A DNA stretch of 64,000 nt from Promethearchaeota archaeon (lineage in GTDB: Archaea; Asgardarchaeota; Lokiarchaeia; Sigyniarchaeales; SOKP01). The translations under genes and the position numbers were made by a program. The notes under the pieces are model-generated. The model was not told where the DNA came from. It worked only from the letters and a program-made list of their open reading frames with translations, and made no database searches. Where the stretch lies: the NCBI GenBank assembly GCA_019058245.1, contig JAHPZJ010000013.1:381166-445165 (forward strand), given 5' to 3'. Positions 1 to 9,244 of the stretch are shown piece after piece. Each line of letters starts with the position of its first letter. Within the stretch, counting starts at the first letter, position 1.

Positions 1-536
1 TCAGGATAAATTCCAAAATATTGAAATATGTACTTATTTCCACTAAGTTCAATCGTTACATCTTTGGTGATATTGTTTCTTATCATGAAGTTCTTGAATC
101 TATTTAAAGTTATTATAGCTTCTTCTTCGTTAATAGTTTTTCCACCAGTGAAAAAATTGTGATACAACATAAATACATTTAGCAATTTTTTCAGATCAAG
201 CTTTTTATACTTATCATTTCCAACAATTAATTCATAATACACAGTTAAAGCTCTAAATGTAATTTTCTCATAAAATGATTTCACTTTAGTATCGACTGCA
301 AGCTCTAAATCTTCGAAAGTTTTACCTTTTAAAAAGAGGTTCATTATTTTTTCTAAAACCTTGGTTATAAACGAAGAATATGATTTTATATTATCATTAA
401 TTGCATTGCCTTTTTCTTTCTGTCGTTCTTCTTCGTATTTTAAATACCTTTTAATCCAGTCATCAAGATATTCAGGTAAAGTAATAGATCTTCTTATCTT
501 TTTCTTAGATAATCTTCTTGGTTTTGGAATTGGCAT
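1..536 (-). CDS. Hypothetical protein, C-terminus cut by window edge
   Basis: An open frame on the minus strand begins at ATG 536-534 and runs off the left edge, giving at least 178 residues. The N-terminus is strongly basic (MPIPKPRRLSKKKIRRS) and is followed by ITLPEYLDDWIKRYLKYEEE, a short beta-like stretch and helix that superficially recalls ribbon-helix-helix N-termini. The rest is predicted to be mostly helical, rich in Lys, Phe and Leu, with no cysteines or transmembrane segments seen. I do not recognise a family. A DNA-binding role is only a guess from the basic N-terminus. The reading frame itself is well supported because it stays open for more than 530 bases of AT-rich DNA. Confidence 0.7.
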   Translation of the reverse strand, partial: MPIPKPRRLSKKKIRRSITLPEYLDDWIKRYLKYEEERQKEKGNAINDNIKSYSSFITKVLEKIMNLFLKGKTFEDLELAVDTKVKSFYEKITFRALTVYYELIVGNDKYKKLDLKKLLNVFMLYHNFFTGGKTINEEEAIITLNRFKNFMIRNNITKDVTIELSGNKYIFQYFGIYP

Positions 537-1048
537 AAATACTCAAAAAAATGCAATTATTAAGAAATATATCCTATATTATTAAATCGAATTAATTATT
601 AATAAATAAATCGTTGATTAGAATTACTAATTTCCCAAGATGAAATAAACGTAGTAAAATCCATAGATGAATTAAAGGAGATAGTTATTAAAAAAATAAA
701 AAATTTTGGGTATAGAAAAAATCATTCTATTTCTTTATTTTAAGAAAGTTTTTTAACCAATTATTTAAAGATTAAGTGTTAATCCTTCTTATCCTATATC
801 CAGAATCTTTTATATGAGAATTCATAAAAAGATTCTACAATATTAGTGTGATAACTAATAAATCGAATTAATTATGTGGGTTAATTATCAGTGATCTTTT
901 TTTAGAATTTGATAATAATAGTATCTAATAGAAATATTTAAATAATTGATTTAATATTTTCTTTAATTGATATTATATTAAAATTAAATTTTCTCAAAGT
1001 ACTAATAAAAAAGAGGTTAAATTAAAAAAAAAAATAGAGGATATTAAA
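537..1048. other. AT-rich intergenic region
   Basis: About 510 bases between the edge gene and a small acidic ORF. One plus-strand frame around 625-740 stays open for about 40 codons and ends in TAA, but has no ATG, GTG or TTG to start it, so it may be a remnant of a gene. Several TATA-like stretches occur, as expected at this base composition. No RNA gene or repeat was seen. Confidence 0.4.
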
Positions 1049-1144
1049 ATGGTAAATAAAAAAAGTTTAGAAGATGATTGGGATGATGACGACGATGGGG
1101 ATAATGATGGCGATTGGGAAGATGAGGATTTAGATGATTATTAG
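1049..1144 (+). CDS. Small highly acidic ORF, 31 aa
   Basis: An ATG-started frame of 31 codons with a plausible purine-rich ribosome site (AGAGG at 1035-1039, about nine bases upstream). After MVNKKSLEDD the product is almost only Asp, Glu, Trp, Gly and Asn and ends in LDDY. The Asp codons use both GAT and GAC, so it is not a simple nucleotide repeat, which argues mildly for coding. It could be a true micro-protein or a chance frame. No function can be assigned. Confidence 0.35.
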   Translation: MVNKKSLEDDWDDDDDGDNDGDWEDEDLDDY

Positions 1145-1233
1145 ATTCTAAAGTCATATTATAAAAAAATAAATAGATTTTTTAAATCTCCGAAATTAAT
1201 TCCTCTTTAGTAAACACAAAAATTAGCTAAATA

Positions 1234-3309
1234 CTATTTGGATCCCCATTCCTCATTTAGAAATTCAATTACTTTTAATGGATCTGAAGTTGGAGATTTA
1301 CAAGTTTTATTTATACATACATAAGCTGTAGGCCTACTTTCTATATCATAAAAAAATTCAACAAAATTAGAATAGTTATCAATTTCAGGAACTTTTTGTT
1401 CCATTTTTCTTAATATAAATACTTTATTAGGAATATATTCATTTGAAATTGTACTTATTAGTTTTTTTGTATATTCCGCGTCTGAATTACCTGCTATAAC
1501 TAATGAATATGTAGGACCAATTGCAAAATTAACAGCAACTAAAAATTGAGTATATACTAAAGGATTCAACTTAACTTTATCAGCAAATACTCTGCTTAAA
1601 ATATCTGCTTTTTCTTCTAATTCATGATTTCCTGTAACAATACTCAATCTTAATAAGTTCAACATCGCGATAGAATTACCTGAAGGAATAGCTCCATCGT
1701 ATATTTCTTTTTGTCTAGTTAGTAGACTTTCGCTATTGTTAGAAGTAAAATAAAAACCCCCTATGTTTTCATCCCAAAAATCCTCAATTTGGATTTTATG
1801 CAATTCTAAAGCAGTTTTTAAATAAAAAATATCAAAAGTTGCTTCATATAATTCTATGAGCCCCCAAATTAAAAAGGCATAATCATTTAAATAGCCTTGA
1901 ATTTCTGAAGAACCATCCTTATATCTATGTAATAATCGCCCATTAACTTCGCGCTGATGAGATAATAAAAAATTTAAAGAATTTTTCGCAACATTTAAAT
2001 ATGAAGTATCTTGGAATGCTATAGAACCTTTGGCTAAAGCTGCAATCATTAGGCCATTCCAATCTGTTAAAATTTTATCATCCTTGTGAGGGTGAATCCG
2101 CTTTTTTCTCAAATTAAGTAGTTTTTTACGGACTTTTTCTATTCCATCTTCAATTTCTTCGGCAGGAATACTTTTCAGATGAATTATATTTCTCCCTACT
2201 TTTTTCCCAGAAGATTCTTCTAAGTAATTACCAGATTGCTCAATATTGAAAACTTCAATAGCTAATTTTAACTCTTCCTCTCCTAAAATATTTTCTAATT
2301 CCTCTTTTGACCAAGTATAATATTTACCTTCTTCTCCTTCACTATCAGCATCTTCAGCAGAAAAAAAACCATCTTCCGGTGATTTCATATCTCTTATAAC
2401 ATATTCAAATATTTCCTGAGCAGATTTCTTATAAATGTTTTTTTTAGTAGCTTGATAAGTCTCAATATAAGCTATTGCAATTAACGCTTGATCATAAAGC
2501 ATTTTCTCGAAATGAGGAACAAGCCATTTTGAATCTGTGGAATATCTATGAAATCCAAATCCAATATGATCATATATACCTCCTTTTCTCATTGATAGAA
2601 GAGTATTTTCAACCATTTCTAGTGCTTTTTTATTACCTGTACGTTTCCAATACCGTAGTAAAAATAGAAGATTATGAGGAGTTGGAAATTTCGGGCGATC
2701 TCCAAAACCTCCATTAAAAGAATCGTATTGTATAGATAGCTGTTGGAATGTTTTTTTGAGAATTTTCTCAGTAATCTTATCACCTGGGGATTCTTGATCT
2801 ATATTTTGAAGGCTGAAAGTAATTTTTTCAGCAGAATCCAATAACTCTGATCTTTGGTTATTCCATAAATCTTTAATACGTTTAATTAGATCTATTAAGC
2901 CTATTCGTCCAAATCGAGTCTGTTTCGGAAAGTATGTTCCAGCAAAAAATGGTTTTTTATCAGGAGTCATAATTATCGTAAGTGGCCATCCTCCTGATCC
3001 TGTCATCAGTTGACATACCGTCATATATATATTATCTATATCTGGACGTTCTTCTCTATCAACTTTTATTGAAATAAATATTTTATTCATCAATTCAGCA
3101 ACATCTTTATCTTCAAAAGATTCATGTGCCATAACATGACACCAATGACAAGTTGAATATCCTATTGATAAAAATATCGGTTTATCTTCTTGATAGGCTT
3201 TATTAAAAGCTTCTTCTCCCCATGGATACCAATCCACAGGATTCTTAGCGTGTTGAATTAGATAGGGACTTTTTTCATTAATTAATTTATTATACTCAAT
3301 CTCCATCAT
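1234..3309 (-). CDS. DUF255/thioredoxin-domain protein (YyaL/SPATA20-like)
   Basis: A full-length member of the DUF255 family, about 690 residues, the usual size. The N-terminal third is a thioredoxin-like fold with [20 protein letters not shown] near residues 15-34 and the family's CHWCH motif at about 56-60 (numbered from a GTG at 3315). It is followed by the conserved DREERPDID and GGWPLTI segments and an alpha/alpha-barrel C-terminal region similar to N-acylglucosamine 2-epimerase folds ([12 protein letters not shown]). The exact reaction of the family is not settled; a redox role is implied by the paired cysteines. A GTG at 3315 is possible, but ATG codons at 3309 and 3306 are more likely starts. 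No strong Shine-Dalgarno is visible. It is monocistronic. A decayed copy of its N-terminus lies at 6298-6362. Confidence 0.9.
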   Translation of the reverse strand: MMEIEYNKLINEKSPYLIQHAKNPVDWYPWGEEAFNKAYQEDKPIFLSIGYSTCHWCHVMAHESFEDKDVAELMNKIFISIKVDREERPDIDNIYMTVCQLMTGSGGWPLTIIMTPDKKPFFAGTYFPKQTRFGRIGLIDLIKRIKDLWNNQRSELLDSAEKITFSLQNIDQESPGDKITEKILKKTFQQLSIQYDSFNGGFGDRPKFPTPHNLLFLLRYWKRTGNKKALEMVENTLLSMRKGGIYDHIGFGFHRYSTDSKWLVPHFEKMLYDQALIAIAYIETYQATKKNIYKKSAQEIFEYVIRDMKSPEDGFFSAEDADSEGEEGKYYTWSKEELENILGEEELKLAIEVFNIEQSGNYLEESSGKKVGRNIIHLKSIPAEEIEDGIEKVRKKLLNLRKKRIHPHKDDKILTDWNGLMIAALAKGSIAFQDTSYLNVAKNSLNFLLSHQREVNGRLLHRYKDGSSEIQGYLNDYAFLIWGLIELYEATFDIFYLKTALELHKIQIEDFWDENIGGFYFTSNNSESLLTRQKEIYDGAIPSGNSIAMLNLLRLSIVTGNHELEEKADILSRVFADKVKLNPLVYTQFLVAVNFAIGPTYSLVIAGNSDAEYTKKLISTISNEYIPNKVFILRKMEQKVPEIDNYSNFVEFFYDIESRPTAYVCINKTCKSPTSDPLKVIEFLNEEWGSK

Positions 3310-3882
3310 AAACACGTATTATTAATAAATTGAAAATATATGTAAATCGCTTTTATAAACTATTAAATTTCCTAAAAATAATCTTAATTTTATGAATAAA
3401 AAGCTAACTATCAATTGTAATTTATAAGAAATAATATATTAATTTGTATAACTTAAACCTAGTTAAATTTAAACTTAATTTCTTCTAATTTATTTGATTT
3501 ATAGATTAATCAATCACCATTTATTAAAAAATACTAACTATAACTAAAAAAACTAACTTTATAATAAATCATTAAATTATCACTCTTCTTATTTAAAAGG
3601 AAGTTGAACTTAATTATAATATTCAAAAACCTTTTAATAGTTATCATAGATTTATTTTTATAATTTATGTATATTAGTGAACATTATTCACTCACATCAA
3701 CATATTATTAACAACTTAATAAGAGTATTAAAATATAGATATTTTATCATTCTTATATTCTAATTTCATTGAGAAGAGGTTAGTTGACTCAGAATGTTTC
3801 CATCTCTTTTTAGATATATTTATAAGTATTCATGCTTATAATATGATTAAGAAGAATTTTTTATTAAAAAGGATTCAATAAA
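3310..3882. promoter_or_regulatory. Divergent intergenic region with likely promoters
   Basis: About 570 bases separate the DUF255 gene (minus) from the candidate defence module (plus). On the minus side a TATA-like TTTATAAAAGC lies near 3347-3357. On the plus side TATATTTATAAG near 3817-3828 sits about 60 bases before the ATG at 3883, which has AAAAGGATT as a ribosome site. No ORF, RNA or longer repeat was recognised. Confidence 0.4.
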
Positions 3883-5226
3883 ATGAATGAAGTCACAATA
3901 CCTTATGTTCAGATTACGCAGGTTAATGAAACTATTAAAGAATTTCCAAAAGAAAAAAATTGTACTAGAGATGAGTTATCTAATCGATTTGGTCAAAGCA
4001 AAATATCCAATATAATTCCCACGTTAGAAATCCTAAAACTTATAGATTATGATAAAGAAAATGGAGTTTTATCATTATCTAATCTAGGCAAAAATTATAA
4101 AATTGCTCTTATCACTGGCAGTGATGACGAGGCTGGGAGAATGTTAAAGCCTATTGTTATGAATTTGGAGTTTATAAAATTGATATATAATTTGTTAGAA
4201 AGAAAAAAAATGTTAACAAATGAAGAAATTGGAAAACATATCGCATATAAGTATTCAAAAGATTGGTCTACAAAATCTATGAGAGCTTATGGAGGATCAA
4301 TAGGAAGCATTCTTGGATTTTGTAGATTAGGTATATATTCGAGAGGAACAATAAGAATATCAACTAATACTTTTAATAATAAAAAAATACCTTTCTATCC
4401 CACAACAGGATTTAATAAAATCTTCAGAATTACTAAACTCATTTATGATTTTAAAGAAGCAGAATTGGATGACTTAGAAAAGTCTTTAGGAAAAAATGTA
4501 GGTAATGATTTAGGACCATGTATTGAGCTCGAATTGATAGAAAGACTAGCACCAAAAGTTTATACAATCACCGATAAGGGTGCTGAGCTTGTTAATATTT
4601 TTAATAAAGAAAAAATTTCAGAAAACTGGAAAAATATTTTATTTGAAAGCAAATATGGAGATTATATAATAGAATTAGAAGGAAAAACAATTAACATGGA
4701 AATCTTAGGTGAATTTTTGAATAACAAATTAGGAGGGAGTTGGAAATCAAAAATGACAGCAATTACATACGCAAAGAAATTTAATACATGGCTTAAAGCT
4801 GCTGAACTTGTCGAAAAAAAAGGAAAAGGTGAATACTTTGTTAAAAAAGGTGATAATAACTTAAATATAGCTGAATTGATTTCAGAATCTTCTGATAATA
4901 AAAGTCTGAATAATATAGTAAAAATAACAGAAAGTACTAAAAACTTACAAAAAGTCAATGATGGGAAGGTTAATGATGAAAATTTAAAACCTTTTGGCAT
5001 AAAAAATAAAAACATTTTTCAATTGATAGTATTTTTTGCTAGTCAATTAAATTCTGCAGAAATATCTTTAGATGAAATATCACAGATTATATATCAAGAT
5101 AAAGATTTGAGCCATACAAAAATAGCTTTTGAAATATTGAAAAATGATATAAAAAAGAATTTAATTGAACAAGATAAATTACATATTCTTTTAAAAGCAA
5201 TAATGCAAGATTTGAATATAATATAA
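3883..5226 (+). CDS. Tandem winged-helix protein, candidate defence partner
   Basis: A 447-residue soluble protein with no transmembrane segment. The N-terminal part (about 20-75) reads like a winged helix (TRDELSNRFGQSKISNIIPT followed by a wing and SLSNLGKNY). A second similar unit covers about 105-170 (TNEEIGKHIAYKY). A third HTH-like region near 190-250 ends with YTITDKGAELVNIF. A further helical region follows a Lys-rich linker. I do not recognise a named family; repeated winged helices of this form occur in AAA-associated and restriction-linked archaeal proteins. It lies 15 bases upstream of a gene with an abortive-infection C-terminal domain, so the two are probably co-transcribed. DNA or nucleic-acid sensing is inference. 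Confidence 0.75.
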   Translation: MNEVTIPYVQITQVNETIKEFPKEKNCTRDELSNRFGQSKISNIIPTLEILKLIDYDKENGVLSLSNLGKNYKIALITGSDDEAGRMLKPIVMNLEFIKLIYNLLERKKMLTNEEIGKHIAYKYSKDWSTKSMRAYGGSIGSILGFCRLGIYSRGTIRISTNTFNNKKIPFYPTTGFNKIFRITKLIYDFKEAELDDLEKSLGKNVGNDLGPCIELELIERLAPKVYTITDKGAELVNIFNKEKISENWKNILFESKYGDYIIELEGKTINMEILGEFLNNKLGGSWKSKMTAITYAKKFNTWLKAAELVEKKGKGEYFVKKGDNNLNIAELISESSDNKSLNNIVKITESTKNLQKVNDGKVNDENLKPFGIKNKNIFQLIVFFASQLNSAEISLDEISQIIYQDKDLSHTKIAFEILKNDIKKNLIEQDKLHILLKAIMQDLNII

Positions 5227-5241
5227 TAATAGATTAAATTT

Positions 5242-6168
5242 TTGAATAATATGGATCAGATACATTTAAGGCCCGTTAGTATACAATTAATGAAAAATAT
5301 TGTCAGATGTATCTTCTTTGGTCAGAGAAATAGGTCTATATTACCTATAGAGAAAATAGGTATAATTTTAAATAAAAGTCTTAAGTCAATTAAAAATGGA
5401 ATTTTTATGTTAAAAGAATTAAAAATTTTATTAGATTATCAAAACTTTCAATTGAATGAAGAAGTATATGAAAAATTGAATAATAATTGTCTAGTAGAAA
5501 AGATTTTATTTGAATATATTTCAAGATTTCCATTATTTTCTGAATATCTTTATTTACTTAGAAGAAAATTGCAAGATGTTGAACCTTCGATTTTATTGAA
5601 AAATATATTTAATTTAAAAATATCTGAGAACGTAATCAAATCAACATTTAATGGTTGGATTAAATTTTTTGAAATTGAAATAGAACAAAATACAGCAAAT
5701 GAATTATTAACTCCTATTAAATCAATAAAGGATGAAACAATGGCTATTTTATTTATCAGAGAAAATTTATACCATAATTTATCGATAATCCCTAAAACTG
5801 TCATAAATGATTTGATTGAAGGTATAATAAATGCAGAAAATCATCCTGATAATTCATTAACTGATACTGGACGTGCAATAGAAAATTTTTTAAGAATAAA
5901 TTATGGAAAAATTATCGATTTAAAAAATTGCAATGGGATTACTCAAATTTCTAATAAACTACGTGGACATAAAATGATATCACGTAAACATCATAACATA
6001 TTAGTTGGACTTGGTTCGATTAGATCTATAGGCGACGCTCATGGTTTAGATAAAGAAGAAAACAAGCTATGGGAAGTATCGAAAAATTCAGCACTACTTT
6101 TTTCTGCTCTTACAATTAAAACTATTAATAGCATTCAAAACTATAATGATGGTTCTCTTTCATTTTAA
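5242..6168 (+). CDS. Abi_C (abortive infection C-terminus) domain protein
   Basis: A 308-residue protein. The first about 200 residues are helical and of unknown type. The last about 100 residues match my memory of the abortive-infection C-terminal domain (Abi_C): a helix with NSLTDTGRAIENFLR, then ISNKLRGHKMISRKHHNILV and the diagnostic GLGSIRSIGDAHG, followed by a closing helix (NSALLFSALTIKTI). In the family this domain accompanies phage-resistance and restriction-like proteins, often with an invariant GDAHG. It is 15 bases downstream of the tandem winged-helix gene, consistent with a two-gene operon. The start shown has ATG five codons in, but an ATG at MDQ is equally possible. The defence role is inferred from the domain and pairing only. 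Confidence 0.75.
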   Translation: MNNMDQIHLRPVSIQLMKNIVRCIFFGQRNRSILPIEKIGIILNKSLKSIKNGIFMLKELKILLDYQNFQLNEEVYEKLNNNCLVEKILFEYISRFPLFSEYLYLLRRKLQDVEPSILLKNIFNLKISENVIKSTFNGWIKFFEIEIEQNTANELLTPIKSIKDETMAILFIRENLYHNLSIIPKTVINDLIEGIINAENHPDNSLTDTGRAIENFLRINYGKIIDLKNCNGITQISNKLRGHKMISRKHHNILVGLGSIRSIGDAHGLDKEENKLWEVSKNSALLFSALTIKTINSIQNYNDGSLSF

Positions 6169-6297
6169 AATTTGTAAAATAATATTGATTACTTAAATAT
6201 ATAATTGACCTAAAATTAGAAACGAAAAAGAATAAATTTATTAATTAAAATATTGTATAAATAAATTTGCCTACTACTTATTCTTCAATGATAGTCA

Positions 6298-6362
6298 CTT
6301 CTCCCTATGCATACTAATCTATGGGATTCTTAGCGCACTGAATTAAATAAGGACTTTTTTTA
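6298..6362 (-). pseudogene. Decayed fragment of a DUF255 gene N-terminus
   Basis: On the minus strand this stretch reads KSPYLIQCAKNPID, stop, YA, stop, GE. It lines up residue for residue with [20 protein letters not shown] of the intact DUF255 gene at 1234-3309. The two conserved Trp positions have become TAG stops (6314-6316 and 6305-6307). Similarity fades beyond the segment on both sides. The best reading is a remnant of a second DUF255 copy, left between the defence-like pair and the nitroreductase. Confidence 0.75.
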
Positions 6363-6376
6363 TTTGATAATTCCCT

Positions 6377-6946
6377 TCATTTTAAAAACTTATTATCGTA
6401 CACATTTAAATACACAAAATCTTCTATTTTTTTTCTAGGTGGTCGTTGTTTTTCTCCTAATTTCATTTTTTCAGATAAAACAGGATTAATAGTTTTTGAA
6501 TGTTTACCAACAATTACAAGCGTAATTAATCTCATACCAGATGGAATTTTAAGAATTTTTTTAGCTTGATCTTCATTAAAACCAGCTATTGGATGAGCAA
6601 TCAATCCCAGTTCGGTTGCTCGTAATATAATAAATGCTATAGCCATTCCTGTATCAAATAAATAATATAAACGATTACCAATTATACAATCATTTTCAGG
6701 TTTACTAAATACAGCAATAATCATGGAAGCTTTTTCAACCCATTTATTTCCTTCCGATAATATCGAAAATAATCTATCTAATTGCTCATTCTCATTAACA
6801 AAAATGAGTCTCCATGGTTGTTTATTAGCACATGATGGTGCAATTTGGGCTTTTTCAGCTAAGTCTTTTATTAAATCATCTGAAACATCAAATAAGTCGA
6901 GGGAACGATAAGCCCTCCTTTTTTTAATTGCCTCATTAACATTCAT
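6377..6946 (-). CDS. Nitroreductase family protein
   Basis: A flavin-dependent nitroreductase-fold protein of 189 residues. Family signs are the N-terminal EAIKKRRAYRSL (FMN phosphate-binding arginines), IAPSCANKQPWRLIFV (the usual SxxNxQPW-like flavin contact) and the late helix DTGMAIAFIILRATELGLIA. The C-terminal LITLVIVGKHSK is also typical. Such proteins use FMN and NAD(P)H to reduce nitro compounds, quinones or other substrates; the substrate here is unknown. I chose ATG 6946 rather than the upstream codon at 6976 because a GTGATC Shine-Dalgarno precedes it by about seven bases. It follows the peroxiredoxin gene closely and probably shares its transcript. Confidence 0.88.
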   Translation of the reverse strand: MNVNEAIKKRRAYRSLDLFDVSDDLIKDLAEKAQIAPSCANKQPWRLIFVNENEQLDRLFSILSEGNKWVEKASMIIAVFSKPENDCIIGNRLYYLFDTGMAIAFIILRATELGLIAHPIAGFNEDQAKKILKIPSGMRLITLVIVGKHSKTINPVLSEKMKLGEKQRPPRKKIEDFVYLNVYDNKFLK

Positions 6947-7001
6947 TTTTTGATCACTTATTAATTTCAATAACACTATAAAAAATAAAATAAAAATATA
7001 A

Positions 7002-7487
7002 CTAATTCGTTAATTCTTTTAATGCTCTCTCAACATCTTCAGGATGTCCTTTGACAGATACTTTAGGCCAAATATGTGCTATTTTCCCTTCAGGATCTAT
7101 CAAAAAAGTGCTTCTAATAACACCTATATATTCTTTTCCTCTGAATTTATTCTTTCCCCATTTACCATATTTTTTGATTACCTTTTTGTCAACATCACTC
7201 AATAAAATAACACTTAGATTTTTCTTTTCAATAAATTTTGCGTGAGATTCAGGTGTATCGGGACTAATGCCGATAACTACGGCATCTAATTTTTGTAGCG
7301 CTGGTAACATTCCTGTGAACCCAATAGCTTCGGTAGTGCATCCTGGAGTATTATCTTTTGGGTAAAAATATAGTATAACATACTTTCCTTTAAAATCTTT
7401 TAAAGAAATTAGTTTATTATCTTTATCTGGAAGACTAAATTCAGGAGCATTAGTTCCTACTTTTAATTCAAGTACTTGTTGGACCAT
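7002..7487 (-). CDS. Peroxiredoxin, Bcp/PrxQ-like, single-cysteine
   Basis: A 161-residue AhpC/TSA-family thiol peroxidase of the Bcp/PrxQ subgroup. It shows GTNAPEFSLPDKDNK, then VILYFYPKDNTPGCTTEA with the peroxidatic cysteine at residue 50, and the closing VSVKGHPEDVERAL. PrxQ enzymes often carry a resolving cysteine five residues later; here that residue is Ile55 and no other cysteine exists in the protein, so it must work as a one-Cys enzyme needing an external thiol. It lies upstream of the nitroreductase with a short gap, suggesting an oxidative or nitrosative stress operon. Confidence 0.92.
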   Translation of the reverse strand: MVQQVLELKVGTNAPEFSLPDKDNKLISLKDFKGKYVILYFYPKDNTPGCTTEAIGFTGMLPALQKLDAVVIGISPDTPESHAKFIEKKNLSVILLSDVDKKVIKKYGKWGKNKFRGKEYIGVIRSTFLIDPEGKIAHIWPKVSVKGHPEDVERALKELTN

Positions 7488-7705
7488 TGTTTATACAACT
7501 TATTTATTTTCGTTTTTTTGGATTATAAATTATTATAATTAGATATTTTTTTGAAATTATCAATATAAGGATTATAATCTATTAGATTTCCGTAAAAATA
7601 GTTTAACAAACTAATCTTTAAAAACATTAAAATTAATAAATTATAAAACCAAGTGATAGATTACTTTTTATGAATAGCTTTTACTAAAGTATAAGAGTTA
7701 ACAAA

Positions 7706-8131
7706 TTGACCGAAAAATTAAAGGAATATACTGTGGTTGAAAAGATACCCGTTCGCTGGGGCGATATGGATGCTAGAGGCCATGTAAATAATACCATCTA
7801 TTATCGTTATTTTGAGAGTACTCGGATTGCATTATTTCGATTCTTCGATATTTATGAAGAACCTACAGCTGCCACTATTGGTCCTATATTATCTTATCAA
7901 GATTGTTACTATAAAGCACCATTGACGTATCCGGACACTGTATATGTAGGAGCAAAAATATCTAACATAGAAGGTTCAAAGATAAAAATAAAGCATTCTA
8001 TATTTAGTGAGAAATTAAATAGAATTGTTGCTGAAGGAGAAGCTCATATTATTTGGTATAACTATAAAAACAAACAAAAAGTAAAAATTTCAGAAAATCA
8101 AAAGGACAAACTATTAGGAATTAAAAAATAA
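7706..8131 (+). CDS. Acyl-CoA thioesterase-like hotdog protein
   Basis: A 141-residue 4HBT-type hotdog protein. The N-terminal VRWGDMDARGHVNNTIYYRY is the classic active-site helix of 4-hydroxybenzoyl-CoA thioesterase-like enzymes, including the catalytic Asp and the HVNN turn. The remainder alternates strands (VYVGAKISNIEGSKIKIKHS, VAEGEAHIIWY) as expected. It likely hydrolyses an acyl-CoA in the cytosol; the chain is not predictable. Translation appears to start at TTG 7706 because there is no in-frame ATG before the conserved motif. It lies head-to-head with the peroxiredoxin gene. Confidence 0.88.
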   Translation: MTEKLKEYTVVEKIPVRWGDMDARGHVNNTIYYRYFESTRIALFRFFDIYEEPTAATIGPILSYQDCYYKAPLTYPDTVYVGAKISNIEGSKIKIKHSIFSEKLNRIVAEGEAHIIWYNYKNKQKVKISENQKDKLLGIKK

Positions 8132-8260
8132 GGTTAAAAAAAATAGAAGTTTTTCAAAATTCAATAAATTAGAAAATTTTAGTGAATACCTTTCTTTAAT
8201 TAATTATATATTAGATGAAGAAATAATAGTATAGAGTAGAAAATATTGATGTGAAAAAAT

Positions 8261-9235
8261 ATGATTAAAACAAAAGTAACTGAAATGTTAGGATGTAAAT
8301 ATCCAATAATTGTAGGAACAATGGCTAATATTACTAATCCAGAATTTGTAGCTGCATGTAGCAATGCGGGTTCTTGTGCTGTGTTAGCCAGTGCGAATTA
8401 TAAAACTCCTGACGAATTACGTGAAGCAATCAGAAAAACAAAATCATTAACAAATCAATCTTTTGCTGTAAATATAAATTTATTTCCTGCCTTAATGCCA
8501 CAAGACAAATTAGAGGATTATGTTGAAGTAACTTTAGAGGAAGGAGCAAAAATTATTGAAACAAGCGGTCATAAAGCTCCAGAACATCTAGTGCCTAAAT
8601 TTAAAGATGGTGGTGCTATATGGATTCATAAATGTGCTGGTGTTAAATATGCAATAAAAGGAGCTTCATTGGGGGCTGATTTGATAACAGTAGTAGGATA
8701 TGAAAATGGAGGTGCAACTGGAATTTTAGATATTGGAACTCTCGTAATGGTACCAAGTGTAGTAGATGCTTTGAATATTCCTGTAATCGCAGGTGGAGGA
8801 GTTTCAGATGGGAGAGGAGTTGCAGCTATTTTAGCACTTGGCGCTGAAGGTGTAATTATGGGTACAAGGATGATGGCAACAAAAGAATGCCCTATCCATG
8901 ATAATTTAAAACAGGCATTAGTTAAGGCAAGTGAAACTGATACATCTTTAGTTATGAGGTCGATTCGCAATACTCATAGAGTATGGAGAAACAAAGCTGC
9001 GGAAAAGATCATTGAATTAGAATCAAAAAAGGCATCTCTCAAGGAGATCGTACAAGTAGCTTCAGGTCAAAATGCTTTAAAAATGTATAAAGAAGGAGAT
9101 CTTGACGTAGGGATGGTAAGTTGTGGTCAAGGTGTAGGAATAGTAAAGGATATTCCTACGGTAAAAGAGTTATTGGATCGAATAATGAAGGAAGCAGAAC
9201 AAGTAATCCAGAAATTAGAAAATATTTCAAATTAA
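8261..9235 (+). CDS. Nitronate monooxygenase/FabK-like FMN oxidoreductase
   Basis: A 324-residue TIM-barrel flavoprotein of the 2-nitropropane dioxygenase (NPD) family. Key signs are the N-terminal CKYPIIVGTMANITNPEFVA, the glycine-rich phosphate loops IPVIAGGGVSDGRG and ALGAEGVIMGTRMMAT, and the VGYENGGATG loop. Relatives include nitronate monooxygenase and enoyl-ACP reductase II (FabK). The His that nitronate monooxygenases use would lie around ETSGHKAPEH, but class cannot be fixed by eye. Archaea lack bacterial fatty acid synthesis, so FabK function is less likely. It is preceded by an ATG with a weak ribosome site. Confidence 0.85.
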   Translation: MIKTKVTEMLGCKYPIIVGTMANITNPEFVAACSNAGSCAVLASANYKTPDELREAIRKTKSLTNQSFAVNINLFPALMPQDKLEDYVEVTLEEGAKIIETSGHKAPEHLVPKFKDGGAIWIHKCAGVKYAIKGASLGADLITVVGYENGGATGILDIGTLVMVPSVVDALNIPVIAGGGVSDGRGVAAILALGAEGVIMGTRMMATKECPIHDNLKQALVKASETDTSLVMRSIRNTHRVWRNKAAEKIIELESKKASLKEIVQVASGQNALKMYKEGDLDVGMVSCGQGVGIVKDIPTVKELLDRIMKEAEQVIQKLENISN

Positions 9236-9244
9236 AATTTGAAA

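Noticed and set aside
8261..9235. Enoyl-ACP reductase FabK
   Set aside because: Archaea generally lack the bacterial fatty acid synthase system; a nitronate monooxygenase-like or other NPD-family role is more likely.
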